Shown here in pieces: positions 35,624 through 46,410 of a DNA stretch of 64,000 nt. How positions within the stretch are numbered: the stretch's first letter is position 1; every line of letters starts with the position of its first letter. The position numbers were made by a program, and so were the translations under genes. The notes beneath the pieces were generated by a model. That model was given only the letters and a program-made list of their open reading frames with translations, made no database searches and was not told the DNA's origin. Source of the DNA: JAIBJN01 sp963838795 (GTDB taxonomy: Bacteria; Actinomycetota; Thermoleophilia; Gaiellales; Gaiellaceae); NCBI GenBank assembly GCA_963838795.1, contig CAWISL010000010.1, positions 310,001 through 374,000 on the forward strand, written 5' to 3'.

Positions 35624-36349
35624 TCACAACTCGCCCCGCGCCGCCGCGATACGCAGCGCCGGCACCCGCAGCACGGCTTCCAGGACGATCCCCGGCCCCA
35701 TCTTCGAGCCCCCTTCGGCGCGGTCGCTGAAGCGGATGGGAAGCTCCTCCACCGCGAAGCCCGCGCGAAGCGCGCGATAGACGGTCTCGATCTGGAACGC
35801 GTAGCCGCGAGATTCGATGCGCGAGGGCCGGATCGCCTCCAGCACCTCCCGACGGTAGACTTTGAACCCCGAGGTCGGGTCGTGTATCGGGATGCCGAGC
35901 ACCGCCCGAGCGTAGAGGGAACCGCCGCGGCTGACGAGCCGGCGCAGAGCCCCCCAGTCCTCCGTGCCGCCGCCGGGGACGTACCGCGAGCCGAGCGCGA
36001 CCCCCGCTCGGGAGGTCGCCTCGACGAGCCGCGACAGGTCGTTCGGGTCGTGCGAGAAATCGCAGTCGATCGTCGCCACCAGCTCGGCGCCGGCGGACAG
36101 AGCCTGCTCGAAGCCGGCAACGTAGGCCGGGCCCAGCCCCTCCTTGCTCTTCCGGTGGAGCACGTCCAGGAAGCCGAGCTCGCCCGCGAGCCGGTCGGCC
36201 AGCGCGCCCGTGCCGTCCGGGGAGTCGTCGTCGATCACGAGCACCCTTCCGTCGGGGTCGAGCTCGGTGAAGACAGCACCGAGCGCCCGGACCATCGGCT
36301 CGAGATTCTCGCGCTCGTCGTAGGTGGGGACGCAGACGACCAGTCGCAC
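35624..36349 (-). CDS. Polyprenol-phosphate mannosyltransferase-like GT2 enzyme
   Basis: This 241-residue family-2 glycosyltransferase resembles DPM1/Ppm1, which make polyprenol-phosphate-mannose for lipoglycans and protein mannosylation. It has the nucleotide-sugar motifs VCVPTYDERENLEP, VIDDDSPDGTGALAD, TIDCDFSHDPNDLS and the acceptor-side GSRYVPGGG and HDPTSGFKVYRREVLE. There is no C-terminal membrane domain, so it belongs to the soluble or peripheral type. GTG 36349 gives the family start VRLVVCVPTYDE and lies only 18 bp from the divergent polX. Confidence 0.87.
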   Translation of the reverse strand: MRLVVCVPTYDERENLEPMVRALGAVFTELDPDGRVLVIDDDSPDGTGALADRLAGELGFLDVLHRKSKEGLGPAYVAGFEQALSAGAELVATIDCDFSHDPNDLSRLVEATSRAGVALGSRYVPGGGTEDWGALRRLVSRGGSLYARAVLGIPIHDPTSGFKVYRREVLEAIRPSRIESRGYAFQIETVYRALRAGFAVEELPIRFSDRAEGGSKMGPGIVLEAVLRVPALRIAAARGEL

Positions 36350-36354
36350 GCGCG

Positions 36355-36361
36355 TATCATC
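36355..36361. promoter_or_regulatory. Overlapping divergent -10 boxes, DPM1-like / polX
   Basis: In the 18 bp between two divergent GTG codons, TATCAT (36355-36360, plus) ends 7 nt before GTG 36368, and GATGAT (36361-36356, minus) ends 6 nt before GTG 36349. The two hexamers overlap by five bases. Neither start has room for an SD. Confidence 0.45.
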
Positions 36362-36367
36362 GCCGCC

Positions 36368-38086
36368 GTGCCCGCGCAGCTGCCGAGCAACGCCGAGCTG
36401 GCCGAGCGCTTCGAGCTCCTGGCCGACATGCTGGAGCTCGACGGCGCGGACGCCTTTCGCCTGGCCGCGTACAGGCGGGCTGCGGCCCGCATCCGGGACT
36501 CGGCCGTTCCGGTCGCGCAGCTGGCCTTGGACGGAAAGGCCACTCGTCTCTCGGGTATCGGCGCGACCATCGAGGGCAAGATCGTGGAGGTCGTCGAGAC
36601 CGGCGACATGGCTGCCCTCGCCAAGCTGAGAGCGAAGCTGCCGCCGGGCCTCGTGGAGGTCATGCACGTTCCCGGCCTCGGTCCCAAGACGGCGCGCAAG
36701 CTCTGGTCGGACCTCGGCGTGGAGTCGCTTGACGACCTGCGCGCGGCGGCCCAGCAGGAGCGCCTACGGGCATTGCCCGGGCTCGGCGCGAAGACGGAGG
36801 AGAAAGTCCTGAAGTCGCTGGCGTCCCCGCCGAAGGCCTCGGCGGCGACCGGTCGTACGCTGCTCGGCAAGGCTCTGCCCGCTGTCCGCCGCGCCGTGGC
36901 GGAGATCGAGGCCAGCGGGCTCGCCGACCGGGTCTCGGAGGCGGGGAGCGTTCGGCGGCGCTGCGAGACGACCAAGGACCTCGACCTCATCGCCACAGCG
37001 ACCGACCCGCCCGCGCTGACCGCCTTCTTCACCGAGCGCGAGTGGGTCGCTGAGGTGGTGGCCCGCGGCGGCACGAAGGCGACGGTCGTCTCCCACGAGG
37101 GCTTCCGCTTCGACCTTCGCGTCGTCCCGCCCGAGAGCTACGGCAACCTGCTCCAGCACTTCACGGGCTCCAAGGACCACAACGTCGCCCTGCGCGAGGA
37201 CGCCGTCCGCCGCGGCCTCTCGGTGAGCGAGTACGGGGTGCTCGACGTCGAGGGGGGCGAGACGTTCCAGGCCGGCGACGAGGACGCGGTCTACGCCCAC
37301 CTCGGCTACGCGTGGATCCCTCCGGAGCTCCGCGAGAACCGGGGCGAGCTCGAAGCCGCCCGCGACGGAGCGCTTCCCCACCTTGTGGAGGTTGGCGACT
37401 TGAAGGGCGACCTCCACATGCACACGGACTGGTCGGACGGGCGGGCGACTCTCGAGGAGATGGTCCTCGCGGCGAAGGAGCGCGGACACCGCTACGTCGC
37501 CATCTGCGACCATGCACGGCGCCTGCGAGACGGGCGGCTCGAGGCGCAGACCGAGGCGATCGCCGAGCTGGCCGGCCGCGTGTCGGGGATCCGGGTGCTC
37601 GCCGGCATCGAGGTGGACATCCGCGCCGACGGCAGCCTCGATTTCGCCGACGAGTCGCTCGCCGAGCGGGACTGGGTAATGGCCTCGATCCACTCGGGCT
37701 TCGACGGGCCACGGGAGCGCCTCACGGGGCGCCTCGTCGCGGCGATGGAGCACCCGCACGTCGACTGCATCGGCCATCCCACCGGGCGGAAGATCAACCG
37801 GCGCCCGCCGTACGAGCTCGACTTCGAGCGGATCTGCGAGGTGGCCGTCGAGACGGGCACCTTTCTCGAGATCAACGCCCAGCCCGACCGACTGGACCTC
37901 ACCGACACGCTCGCCCGCGCCGCGGCGGCGGCCGGCGTGCGGATCGTCGTCTCGACCGACGCGCACCGCTTGCACGAGCTCGACAACCTCGAGCTGGGGG
38001 TTGCGCAGGCGCGGCGAGGCTGGCTCACCCCGGAGCAGGTCGTCAACACGCGCTCCTGGGCCGAGGTCAAGAGGCTGCTGAAGTGA
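36368..38086 (+). CDS. polX: DNA polymerase/3'-5' exonuclease PolX
   Basis: This 572-residue family X polymerase for base-excision gap repair has an N-terminal helix-hairpin-helix domain (SGIGATIEGKI, VPGLGPKTARKLW, LPGLGAKTEEKVL). The polymerase core has GSVRRRCETTKDLDLI with the catalytic Asp pair and a third Asp in FRFDLRVV. The C-terminal PHP exonuclease domain has GDLHMHTDWSDG, AICDHAR, GIEVDIRADGSLDF, HPHVDCIGHPTGR and STDAHRLHEL. All catalytic motifs are present. GTG 36368 gives the usual start. The stop overlaps the next ATG as TGATG. Confidence 0.94.
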   Translation: MPAQLPSNAELAERFELLADMLELDGADAFRLAAYRRAAARIRDSAVPVAQLALDGKATRLSGIGATIEGKIVEVVETGDMAALAKLRAKLPPGLVEVMHVPGLGPKTARKLWSDLGVESLDDLRAAAQQERLRALPGLGAKTEEKVLKSLASPPKASAATGRTLLGKALPAVRRAVAEIEASGLADRVSEAGSVRRRCETTKDLDLIATATDPPALTAFFTEREWVAEVVARGGTKATVVSHEGFRFDLRVVPPESYGNLLQHFTGSKDHNVALREDAVRRGLSVSEYGVLDVEGGETFQAGDEDAVYAHLGYAWIPPELRENRGELEAARDGALPHLVEVGDLKGDLHMHTDWSDGRATLEEMVLAAKERGHRYVAICDHARRLRDGRLEAQTEAIAELAGRVSGIRVLAGIEVDIRADGSLDFADESLAERDWVMASIHSGFDGPRERLTGRLVAAMEHPHVDCIGHPTGRKINRRPPYELDFERICEVAVETGTFLEINAQPDRLDLTDTLARAAAAAGVRIVVSTDAHRLHELDNLELGVAQARRGWLTPEQVVNTRSWAEVKRLLK

Positions 38087-39393
38087 TGAGCGACTTCCGG
38101 GAGGATGCGGCCGCGACCGCGGAGTGGATCGCCCGGTACCTCGAAGGCGTGCGCGAGCTGCCGGTGCTCTCGCAGGTCGAGCCTGGCCAGATCAAGGCGG
38201 CGCTTCCCGCTTCGCCGCCGGAACGGCCGGAGCCGTTCTCCGCCGTCCTCCGCGACCTCGACGAGCTCCTGCTGCCAGGGATCACGCACTGGAACCACCC
38301 GCGCTTCTTCGCCTACTTCGCCATCTCGGGCAGCGAGCCGGGGATCCTGGCCGAGTTTCTCGCGGCCGCGCTGAACGTGAACGCGATGCTCTGGCGCACC
38401 TCGCCGGCTGCCACCGAGCTCGAAGAGGTGGCGGTGGACTGGCTCCGCCAGCTCGTCGGCCTTCCGGAAGGGCTGCACGGGCACATCGAGGACACAGCCT
38501 CGACGTCCACCCTGGCGGCGCTCGCCTCGGCCCGGTACCTGCGGCCCGGCGGCGCAGTGCTCTGCTCGGAGCACGCCCACTCTTCCGTGGACAAGGCGGC
38601 AAGGCTCCTCGAGCTTCCGCTGGTGAAGGTCCCCGCCGACGCCGAGTTTCGACTGCGAGCGGATGCCCTGGCCGACGCGTTGCGGGAGCGGGAGGCCGCG
38701 GCGGTCGTCGCGACGGTCGGGACCACGTCGAGCACTTCCGTTGACCCGGTCGGCGAGATTGCGTCGCTCGCCGCCGAGGCCGGTGCCTGGCTCCACGTCG
38801 ACGCGGCCTACGCCGGGCCGGCGATGGTCTGCGAGGAGAACCGCTGGGCCTTTGCCGGCGTCGAGCGGGCGGACTCGCTCGTGGTCAACCCACACAAGTG
38901 GCTGTTCACGCCTGTGGACTGCTCCATCCTCTACACGCGGCGCCCGGAGGTCCTGCGCGACGCGTTCAGCATCCTCCCGGAGTACCTGCGGACGAGTGAC
39001 GACGGCGTCACGAACCTGATGGACTACGGCCCTGCCCTCGGCCGCCGCTTCCGTTCGTTGAAGCTCTGGGCGGTTCTTCGCTGCTACGGCCGCGACGGGC
39101 TGCAGGCGCTGATCCGGGAGCACATGCGCCTCGCGCGGCTCTTCGCCTCCTGGGTCGAGGAGACGCCGGGCTGGGACGTCGTTGCCCCGGTTCCGTTCTC
39201 GGTCGTCTGCTTCCGCCGCGGGGGCTCTGATGAGGAGAACGCGGCGCTTCTCGACCGCGTGAATGCGACCGGCGAGGCCTATCTCTCCCACACGGTCCTC
39301 GACGGCCGCTACGTCCTCCGCCTGGCGGTGGGCCACCATCGGACGACGGAGAACGACGTGGGCCGGGCGTGGGAGCTCCTACAGGAGACGTAG
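38086..39393 (+). CDS. PLP-dependent group II (aromatic-L-amino-acid-like) decarboxylase
   Basis: This 435-residue fold-type I PLP enzyme is related to DOPA/tryptophan decarboxylases. It has HWNHPRFFAYF, the cofactor pocket EDTASTSTLAALASAR, SEHAHSSVDKAARLL, HVDAAYAGPAMVCEE, the Schiff-base Lys in VVNPHKWLFTPVDCS, and RSLKLWAVLRCYG. The real substrate may be an aromatic amino acid; this cannot be fixed from sequence. It is somewhat shorter than eukaryotic forms. The ATG overlaps the polX stop and the end overlaps convergent otsB by 15 nt. Confidence 0.88.
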   Translation: MSDFREDAAATAEWIARYLEGVRELPVLSQVEPGQIKAALPASPPERPEPFSAVLRDLDELLLPGITHWNHPRFFAYFAISGSEPGILAEFLAAALNVNAMLWRTSPAATELEEVAVDWLRQLVGLPEGLHGHIEDTASTSTLAALASARYLRPGGAVLCSEHAHSSVDKAARLLELPLVKVPADAEFRLRADALADALREREAAAVVATVGTTSSTSVDPVGEIASLAAEAGAWLHVDAAYAGPAMVCEENRWAFAGVERADSLVVNPHKWLFTPVDCSILYTRRPEVLRDAFSILPEYLRTSDDGVTNLMDYGPALGRRFRSLKLWAVLRCYGRDGLQALIREHMRLARLFASWVEETPGWDVVAPVPFSVVCFRRGGSDEENAALLDRVNATGEAYLSHTVLDGRYVLRLAVGHHRTTENDVGRAWELLQET

Positions 39394-40098
39394 GAGCGCG
39401 GCCATCTCCTCGGGGCCGAGGACAACCAGGTCGGCCGCGGCTCGGAGCGCCGACGGGCCCTCGTCGGAGGCGACCGCGACGCAGATCGCGTGCTCGAGGC
39501 CGGCGGCTCGGAGGCCGGCGAAGCCGTCGAGGTCGGTCGCGTCGTCGCCGGCGTAGAGGCCGAGCCGGGCGCCCGACCGGCCGAGCAATGCTCGCACGGC
39601 CGTGCCCTTGTTCGCCTCGACGCGGGGGCGGATCTCCAGGACCTTGCGTCCCCAGCGGGGGTCGAGGCCCTCGGCCTGCGCACGCGCGGCCACCTGCTCC
39701 AGCTTCGCGCGGGCCGCTTCCTCGTCCTCGGCCTCGCGGTAGTGGTACGTGAGGGAAAGACCCTTGTCCTCGACCGGAAGCCCTATGGCGTCCCTGAAGC
39801 GGGCGATCTCGTCGCCGAACGCATGCGCGCGCGGGTCGAGCTCGAGGCCGTGGTTGCCGACGACCGCGATCCCGTCGACTCCGACCAGCGCGCGCGCGTC
39901 CTTGCCCGAGCGGCCGCTGACGCAGGCGACGAGCAGGTAGCGGTCCACCAGGCGGCCCAGCTCCGCCCGCGTCTCCACGGGCACGGACGCGAGCTCGGGC
40001 CGCGCGACGATCGGGGCGAGCGTGCCGTCCACATCGAGCACGAGCGCGCTCCGCTCCGGAGCGTCGGCGAGAGGGGCGAGGAGCTCCGCGGCCTCCAT
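39379..40098 (-). CDS. otsB: Trehalose-6-phosphate phosphatase
   Basis: OtsB dephosphorylates trehalose-6-phosphate. The 239-residue HAD enzyme has motif I LVLDVDGTLAPIV, ACVSGRSGKDARALVG, VGNHGLELD, KVLEIRPRVEANKGTAV and the metal-binding GDDATDLDGFAGL. The cap domain is of normal size. No otsA is in the window. ATG 40098 starts MEAAELLAPLADAPERS; translation further upstream is low-complexity antisense of the TauE genes. Confidence 0.92.
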   Translation of the reverse strand: MEAAELLAPLADAPERSALVLDVDGTLAPIVARPELASVPVETRAELGRLVDRYLLVACVSGRSGKDARALVGVDGIAVVGNHGLELDPRAHAFGDEIARFRDAIGLPVEDKGLSLTYHYREAEDEEAARAKLEQVAARAQAEGLDPRWGRKVLEIRPRVEANKGTAVRALLGRSGARLGLYAGDDATDLDGFAGLRAAGLEHAICVAVASDEGPSALRAAADLVVLGPEEMAALLRLL

Positions 40099-40104
40099 CG
40101 GCCC

Positions 40105-40114
40105 GCCTAGGATA
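40105..40114. promoter_or_regulatory. Overlapping divergent -10 boxes, otsB / TauE-like
   Basis: Between the otsB ATG (40098, minus) and GTG 40120 (plus) lie 21 bp. TAGGAT (40108-40113) ends 6 nt before the GTG. TATCCT on the minus strand (40114-40109) ends 10 nt before the otsB ATG. No SD is present. Confidence 0.4.
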
Positions 40115-40119
40115 CGGCC

Positions 40120-40485
40120 GTGCCGCCGACACGCACGCTCCTGATGCTCGCGGGCGTCGGCGTCGCATCGGGCTTCCTGAGCGCCCTCTTCGGCGTCGGG
40201 GGAGGCGTCATCGTCGTCCCCGCTCTCGTGCTTCTGCTTCGCTTCGACTCGAAGGCTGCCACGGCTACATCCCTGGCCGCGATCGGCATCACGGCCCTCG
40301 CCGGGACCTTCTCTTTCTCGCTCTTCGACCACGTCGATTGGAGCTCGGCTGCGCTCGTCGGGCTCCCGGCCCTGGCCGGCTCGATTGCGGGAGTGCGCCT
40401 GCAGCGGCGCATCTCCTCGACGTTGCTCACCCGGCTGTTCGCAGGATTTATCGTCGGCGTCGCGGTCCTCCTCGTCCTCGAATGA
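40120..40485 (+). CDS. TauE/SafE-family membrane protein, half-size (first)
   Basis: This 121-residue, four-helix protein matches one repeat of TauE/SafE (DUF81) anion exporters, with the re-entrant motif SGFLSALFGVGGGVIVVPAL near the N-terminus and AATATSLAAIGITALAG after it. Full-length members have two such repeats in about 250 residues. The second repeat here is encoded by the next gene, whose ATG overlaps this stop (ATGA). A heterodimeric transporter is the likely product; the substrate (sulfite, sulfonate or another anion) is unknown. Confidence 0.82.
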   Translation: MPPTRTLLMLAGVGVASGFLSALFGVGGGVIVVPALVLLLRFDSKAATATSLAAIGITALAGTFSFSLFDHVDWSSAALVGLPALAGSIAGVRLQRRISSTLLTRLFAGFIVGVAVLLVLE

Positions 40486-40856
40486 GCACGACGACCGTCG
40501 TCCTCGCGCTCGTGCTCGGCTTCGGCGCCGGCGCGCTCTCGGGCCTCTTCGGCGTCGGCGGGGGCATTCTCTTCGTCCCGACCCTCGTCCTTGTCGTGGG
40601 GCTCACCCAGCTCGACGCCCAGGCGACCTCGCTCGCCGCGATGATCCCGGTCGTCGCCTTCGGCGCCTGGCAGCAGCACAGGGCGGGAAACGTTCGTTGG
40701 AAAGTGGGGATCGCCATCGGCATCGCCTCCGTGCTCGGCGTGGTCGGGGGCGCGGCGCTGGCGACGTCGCTGGACGACGAGCTCCTGCGGAGCCTGTTCT
40801 CGGTCTTCCTGCTCTTCGTGGCCGCTCAGCTCCTGTGGTCGACCCGAGACCGTTGA
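40482..40856 (+). CDS. TauE/SafE-family membrane protein, half-size (second)
   Basis: This 124-residue protein has four hydrophobic helices and the same re-entrant motif (SGLFGVGGGILFVPTLVLV) as its neighbour, followed by DAQATSLAAMIPVVAFGAW. It is translationally coupled to the first half by an ATGA overlap. The two halves are similar but not identical, as expected for repeats that form a pseudo-symmetric transporter. Confidence 0.82.
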   Translation: MSTTTVVLALVLGFGAGALSGLFGVGGGILFVPTLVLVVGLTQLDAQATSLAAMIPVVAFGAWQQHRAGNVRWKVGIAIGIASVLGVVGGAALATSLDDELLRSLFSVFLLFVAAQLLWSTRDR

Positions 40857-40893
40857 CCCTCTTCACCCGCCCTCCCGGGCCGATAATCTCCTG

Positions 40894-42300
40894 ATGGTGA
40901 GCCACCGCGTCGTTCAAGCGGCGTTCGTCGCCCTCGCGGTACTCGGGCTGGGCGCCTCGGCCGCCGCCCAGGGCGCGCCCAGCTCCTCCGCCGCTGCGTT
41001 CGGCATCCGAGTCGTGCTCCCCAACGGCGCCGGCGCGTCGTCGGCCTCCGTCTCGGCCCCGCCGCGAAGGAGCGCGACCCTCGACGGCTGGAGCTACGCC
41101 GACGGCGCCGTCACCTCCGGCGGGATCTCGACTACGGCCCGCACGGCGGCGGGCGCCTCCGGCTCGACCGCAGGGGGCAGCGCGTCCGTCCGGTCGGTGT
41201 CGCTCTTCGGTGGCGAGGTCACAGTGGACGGCGTCTTCGTGGAGGGGAGCGCTCGGGCGTCGGGCACGGGCGCGAACGGCGATCTCACCGCCTCCTCGCT
41301 CTCCAACCTCGTCGTTCTCGGCGAGCCGGTGCGAGCCGGCCAGAACGCCCGCGTACCGCTCGGGGACTGGGGCTATGCGATCACCCTGGAGAAGGCCGTC
41401 GTCCGAAGTCGCGGCCCCCGCTTCGGGTACCGGGGCTTCGTCACCGGGCTCCACGTCGTCCTGACGGCGGCCCACGGAGGCCTGCCGGCGGGGACGGAGA
41501 TCATGGTCGGCTACGCGGAAGCCGCCGCCAGCGCTCCCAAGCCGAAGCCGTCGCCGCCACCGTCGCCCCAGCCGTCCGACGACGGCCCCGCGAAGGAGCC
41601 GCTCCCTCCGTCGGCGCCGCAGGTGCCCTCCACCGTGCGAACGCCTCCGCCGGACGTCGATCCCGAGTTGACGGATGCCGGCTACGTATTCCCCGTATAC
41701 GGCCCCGCGTCGACGTCGGACAGCTTCGGAGCCCCGCGCACGACCACCTGGCACCACGGCGTCGACATCTTCGCCCCGCTCGGGGCGCCGGTGCTCGCCG
41801 TCGCCGACGGGACGCTCTTCAACGTCGGCTGGAACGATGTCGGCGGCAACCGGCTCTGGGTCCGCGACGGGGCCGGCAACGAGTTCTACTACGCCCATCT
41901 CTCGGCGTACTCGCCTCTTGCCAGGGAGGGTGCCGCGGTCAAGGCCGGAGACGTGATCGGCTTCGTGGGCACGACGGGCGACGCAGCGGGAACGCCGCCC
42001 CATTTGCACTTCGAGATCCATCCGCGGGAGCTGCTCTGGATGGGCTACGACGGAGCCATCGACCCGTATCCCTACCTGATGGCCTGGCTCCGCCTGGACG
42101 ACCTCAACTTCGGCTCGTGGTCCCCCGACCCCGGCCCGGCGCCCAAGGTCGGCGCCGTACTCCTCCAGGCGGACGACATCTCCACGCTCTCGGGCCTCGG
42201 CGACGACACGCTCTCCTCGTACCTCATCGTCCCGACCCTCTTCGGCGAGGGCGAACCCGGCCCGGAGATCGTCGGCGCCGAGCCCGGTTTCGGCGCCTAG
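40894..42300 (+). CDS. Secreted M23-family (LytM-like) peptidase
   Basis: This 468-residue protein has a signal peptide (about residues 1-26). A beta-rich Ser/Ala region covers about 30-205, and a Pro/Lys-rich linker (PKPSPPPSPQPSDD) leads to the M23 domain at about 260-390. The zinc motifs are WHHGVDIFAPLGAPV and PPHLHFEIHPRE, and YYAHLSAYSPL supplies another active-site His. It probably cleaves peptidoglycan cross-bridges or regulates another hydrolase. GATAAT ends 6 nt before the ATG and there is no SD. Confidence 0.88.
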   Translation: MVSHRVVQAAFVALAVLGLGASAAAQGAPSSSAAAFGIRVVLPNGAGASSASVSAPPRRSATLDGWSYADGAVTSGGISTTARTAAGASGSTAGGSASVRSVSLFGGEVTVDGVFVEGSARASGTGANGDLTASSLSNLVVLGEPVRAGQNARVPLGDWGYAITLEKAVVRSRGPRFGYRGFVTGLHVVLTAAHGGLPAGTEIMVGYAEAAASAPKPKPSPPPSPQPSDDGPAKEPLPPSAPQVPSTVRTPPPDVDPELTDAGYVFPVYGPASTSDSFGAPRTTTWHHGVDIFAPLGAPVLAVADGTLFNVGWNDVGGNRLWVRDGAGNEFYYAHLSAYSPLAREGAAVKAGDVIGFVGTTGDAAGTPPHLHFEIHPRELLWMGYDGAIDPYPYLMAWLRLDDLNFGSWSPDPGPAPKVGAVLLQADDISTLSGLGDDTLSSYLIVPTLFGEGEPGPEIVGAEPGFGA

Positions 42301-42340
42301 CCGACCCCACCAGCGTCGCCGGTCCCTTCGAGCCACGCCC

Positions 42341-42353
42341 TGGGGTCTGACCC
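42341..42353. repeat. Short palindrome GGGTC-T-GACCC
   Basis: TGGGGTCTGACCC at 42341-42353 contains an 11-base palindrome and is followed by CGGGG. Similar GGGGTC/GACCCC palindromes occur as REP-like elements in many genomes. It is in the 166-bp gap after the M23 gene. Only one copy was noticed, so it may be chance. Confidence 0.2.
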
Positions 42354-42433
42354 GGGGCATGGCCGTCGCGGACGGGATGTGTGTCGACCGCGTGCGTTCC
42401 GGCATCGCCTCGCTCCGAAGACTCGTACGGGCG

Positions 42434-42461
42434 TATAGTCGCTCACCCCGTTAGAAGGAGG
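42434..42461 (+). promoter_or_regulatory. -10 box and strong SD of the 132-residue hypothetical gene
   Basis: TATAGT at 42434-42439 is a good -10 box, and AAGGAGG at 42455-42461 is a full Shine-Dalgarno five bases before ATG 42467. This gene has a classical leader, unlike many neighbours that look leaderless. No convincing -35 is seen. Confidence 0.5.
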
Positions 42462-42466
42462 CCGCC

Positions 42467-42865
42467 ATGCCCGCAGAGCCGAAGGTGAAGAAGGCGAAGA
42501 CGGTCGAGGTCAATCCGCATCTCAGCGTGGACTCCCCGATGGTTGCCTGGTTCGTGGAGAGTCTCGATGGAATCACGTCCGAAGAGCTCGAAGGCATCGT
42601 GGACACGCCCGGTGGCGGAGGGGTCGGGAAAGCTCCCGATCTCAGCGCACATGCCACGTTCGTCGCAGTCTGCCGGGGCGTCTTTCATCCGCCTGAGGTG
42701 ACTGGAGCCCTGCCGAACGGCGGCTGGGTGGGCAATTTCCGCGAGCAAGCGGCCGATGCCTTCGGCGAGGCCGCAGGGCATGACGCCGAAGCGCACGACG
42801 GACCGCACGCAATCGTGCTGATGTCGATGGGGGCGTCGCTGATCGGCCCGATCAACCAGTTCTAG
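42467..42865 (+). CDS. Hypothetical protein, 132 residues
   Basis: I do not recognise the family. The protein is soluble, with a Lys-rich start (PKVKKAKTVEVNP), an acidic helix (WFVESLDGITSEELEGIV), and a segment with one Cys and several His (HATFVAVCRGVFHPPE). It then reads NGGWVGNFREQAADAFGEAAGHDAEAHDG and has a hydrophobic C-terminal strand (AIVLMSMGASLIGPI). There is no signal peptide. A perfect SD and good -10 box support expression. It stands alone between the M23 gene and a convergent YtxH-like gene. Confidence 0.7.
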   Translation: MPAEPKVKKAKTVEVNPHLSVDSPMVAWFVESLDGITSEELEGIVDTPGGGGVGKAPDLSAHATFVAVCRGVFHPPEVTGALPNGGWVGNFREQAADAFGEAAGHDAEAHDGPHAIVLMSMGASLIGPINQF

Positions 42866-42935
42866 GCAGCGCCGCGAGTTCTGCCGAGTCCCGGCCGATC
42901 GAGGTCGCGTAGCCGCTTCCGGAGCGGCCTCGCGC

Positions 42936-43340
42936 CTAGTTCTCGTTCGGCTGGTACTCGAACGGCTGCTCGGAGCCGAGGACCTTGTCCTTCAGCCACT
43001 TGCGCGTCTGCGGGCCCGTCGCCGGGTTGAAGAGGACGCCGAGCGTGATTCCCGTCAGGAGGAGGAACATGTTGCGCTTCGTGTGGGACTCCTTCCCCTG
43101 CACGCGGCCGCCCGCAAGTCGAAGCTCCTCGACGGCCTTCCTGAGCTCGGTCTGGATGTCCTTGTCCTTGGCGACCCGGGTTGCGACCGCCTGTGGGCCG
43201 CGACCGCCGAGCAGCTCGTCGTAGATGCTCCGAGCTGACGTGTAGGCGTTCTTGACGTGCTCGTGCAGCTCGTCGTCCCGCGCGATGCGGTCGACGTAGG
43301 GTCGAGCCGTGTCCACTGCGCCGTAGACCTTGTCCTTCAT
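42936..43340 (-). CDS. YtxH-like small membrane protein
   Basis: This 134-residue protein has a mostly helical, charged N-terminal 85 residues and then one membrane helix (NMFLLLTGITLGVLFNPATG) followed by PQTRKWLKD. That resembles YtxH proteins, where a membrane helix ends in a Pro/Gly then Thr-Arg motif. YtxH members are stress-related and poorly characterised. AAAGGA lies 5 bases before the ATG. It lies directly upstream of lon, 35 bp from the lon stop but in the same direction as hsp20-lon. Confidence 0.68.
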   Translation of the reverse strand: MKDKVYGAVDTARPYVDRIARDDELHEHVKNAYTSARSIYDELLGGRGPQAVATRVAKDKDIQTELRKAVEELRLAGGRVQGKESHTKRNMFLLLTGITLGVLFNPATGPQTRKWLKDKVLGSEQPFEYQPNEN

Positions 43341-43375
43341 GTTCGTCCTTTCGTTGTCGTCGTCGGCGAGATTAT

Positions 43376-45753
<2,378 letters not shown>

Positions 45754-45757
<4 letters not shown>

Positions 45758-46191
45758 GTGGGTTCCCCTCCACGGATATGCACCCGCACCGGGCCCGCCA
45801 CCTGCTGCCTGAGCGGCACCGCAATCGTGAGGAGGCCGTGCTCGTAGGTCGCCTCGGCCGCGGAGGCGTCGAAGCCGTCGCCGAGGGCGATCCGGCGCTC
45901 GAAGACGCCGTGGTCGATCTCGATGTGCTGGTAGCGTCGACCGTCGCCCTGCGGGCGCCGGCGGCGGCCGGAGATGACGAGGACGCCGTCGCTGACGGCC
46001 ACGTCGATCTGGTCGGGCTCGACCCCGGGAACCTCGGCGACCACGTGGAGGACCGGCGGATCCTCCGTGCGGAAGACGTCCACGCGTGGACGGAAGCCGG
46101 GCCGCTGGGGCGCGAGGCGGTGGTACCAGAGGTCGGCGAACAGCTCTTCCATCTCGCTCGTGAGGCGGTCGATGTTCCTCCGCTGGGTCAT
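45754..46191 (-). CDS. Hsp20/alpha-crystallin-family small heat-shock protein
   Basis: This 145-residue chaperone holds unfolding proteins. The alpha-crystallin domain (about residues 40-135) begins at RPRVDVFRTEDPPVLHVVAE and includes GVLVISGRRRRP and the A-x-x-x-n-G-L end, here YEHGLLTIAVPL. ATG 46191 is preferred over 46212 because TACGAT (46203-46198) ends 6 nt upstream. No HAIR or CIRCE element was found. lon follows with a 4-nt overlap. Confidence 0.9.
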
Positions 46192-46193
46192 GC

Positions 46194-46203
46194 GAGAATC
46201 GTA
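46194..46203. promoter_or_regulatory. Overlapping divergent -10 boxes, hsp20 / 42-residue membrane protein
   Basis: Only 15 bp separate ATG 46191 (minus) and ATG 46207 (plus). GAGAAT (46194-46199, plus) ends 7 nt before the plus ATG; TACGAT (46203-46198, minus) ends 6 nt before the minus ATG. Both starts lack SD sites. Confidence 0.42.
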
Positions 46204-46206
46204 GCC

Positions 46207-46335
46207 ATGCAACGCTTTCTCGCAGCGGGCGGGGCGGGAATCGGCTTCCTGGTCTACGTCTGGGTCGCCGCCGTCCGCCAGGCGCCGGCGATCCGCGCCC
46301 GCAAGGCCGCGCGGCGAGCTGTCCGCCGCTCCTGA
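46207..46335 (+). CDS. Small single-pass membrane protein, 42 residues
   Basis: The predicted peptide starts MQRFLAAGGAGIGFLVYVWV and ends in an Arg/Lys/Ala-rich tail. It has one hydrophobic helix of about 20 residues with a positively charged C-terminus, so it would sit in the inner membrane with the tail inside. Support comes from the divergent -10 arrangement with hsp20 and from the membrane-protein composition. The family is unknown, and a chance reading frame cannot be excluded. Confidence 0.5.
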   Translation: MQRFLAAGGAGIGFLVYVWVAAVRQAPAIRARKAARRAVRRS

Positions 46336-46410
46336 GGCTCTCGTCGCCGCTCCAGCTCAAGCCGGCGCGCACGCCGGCACCGAGCGCGACGGGACGCTAG
46401 ATTCCCTCGC

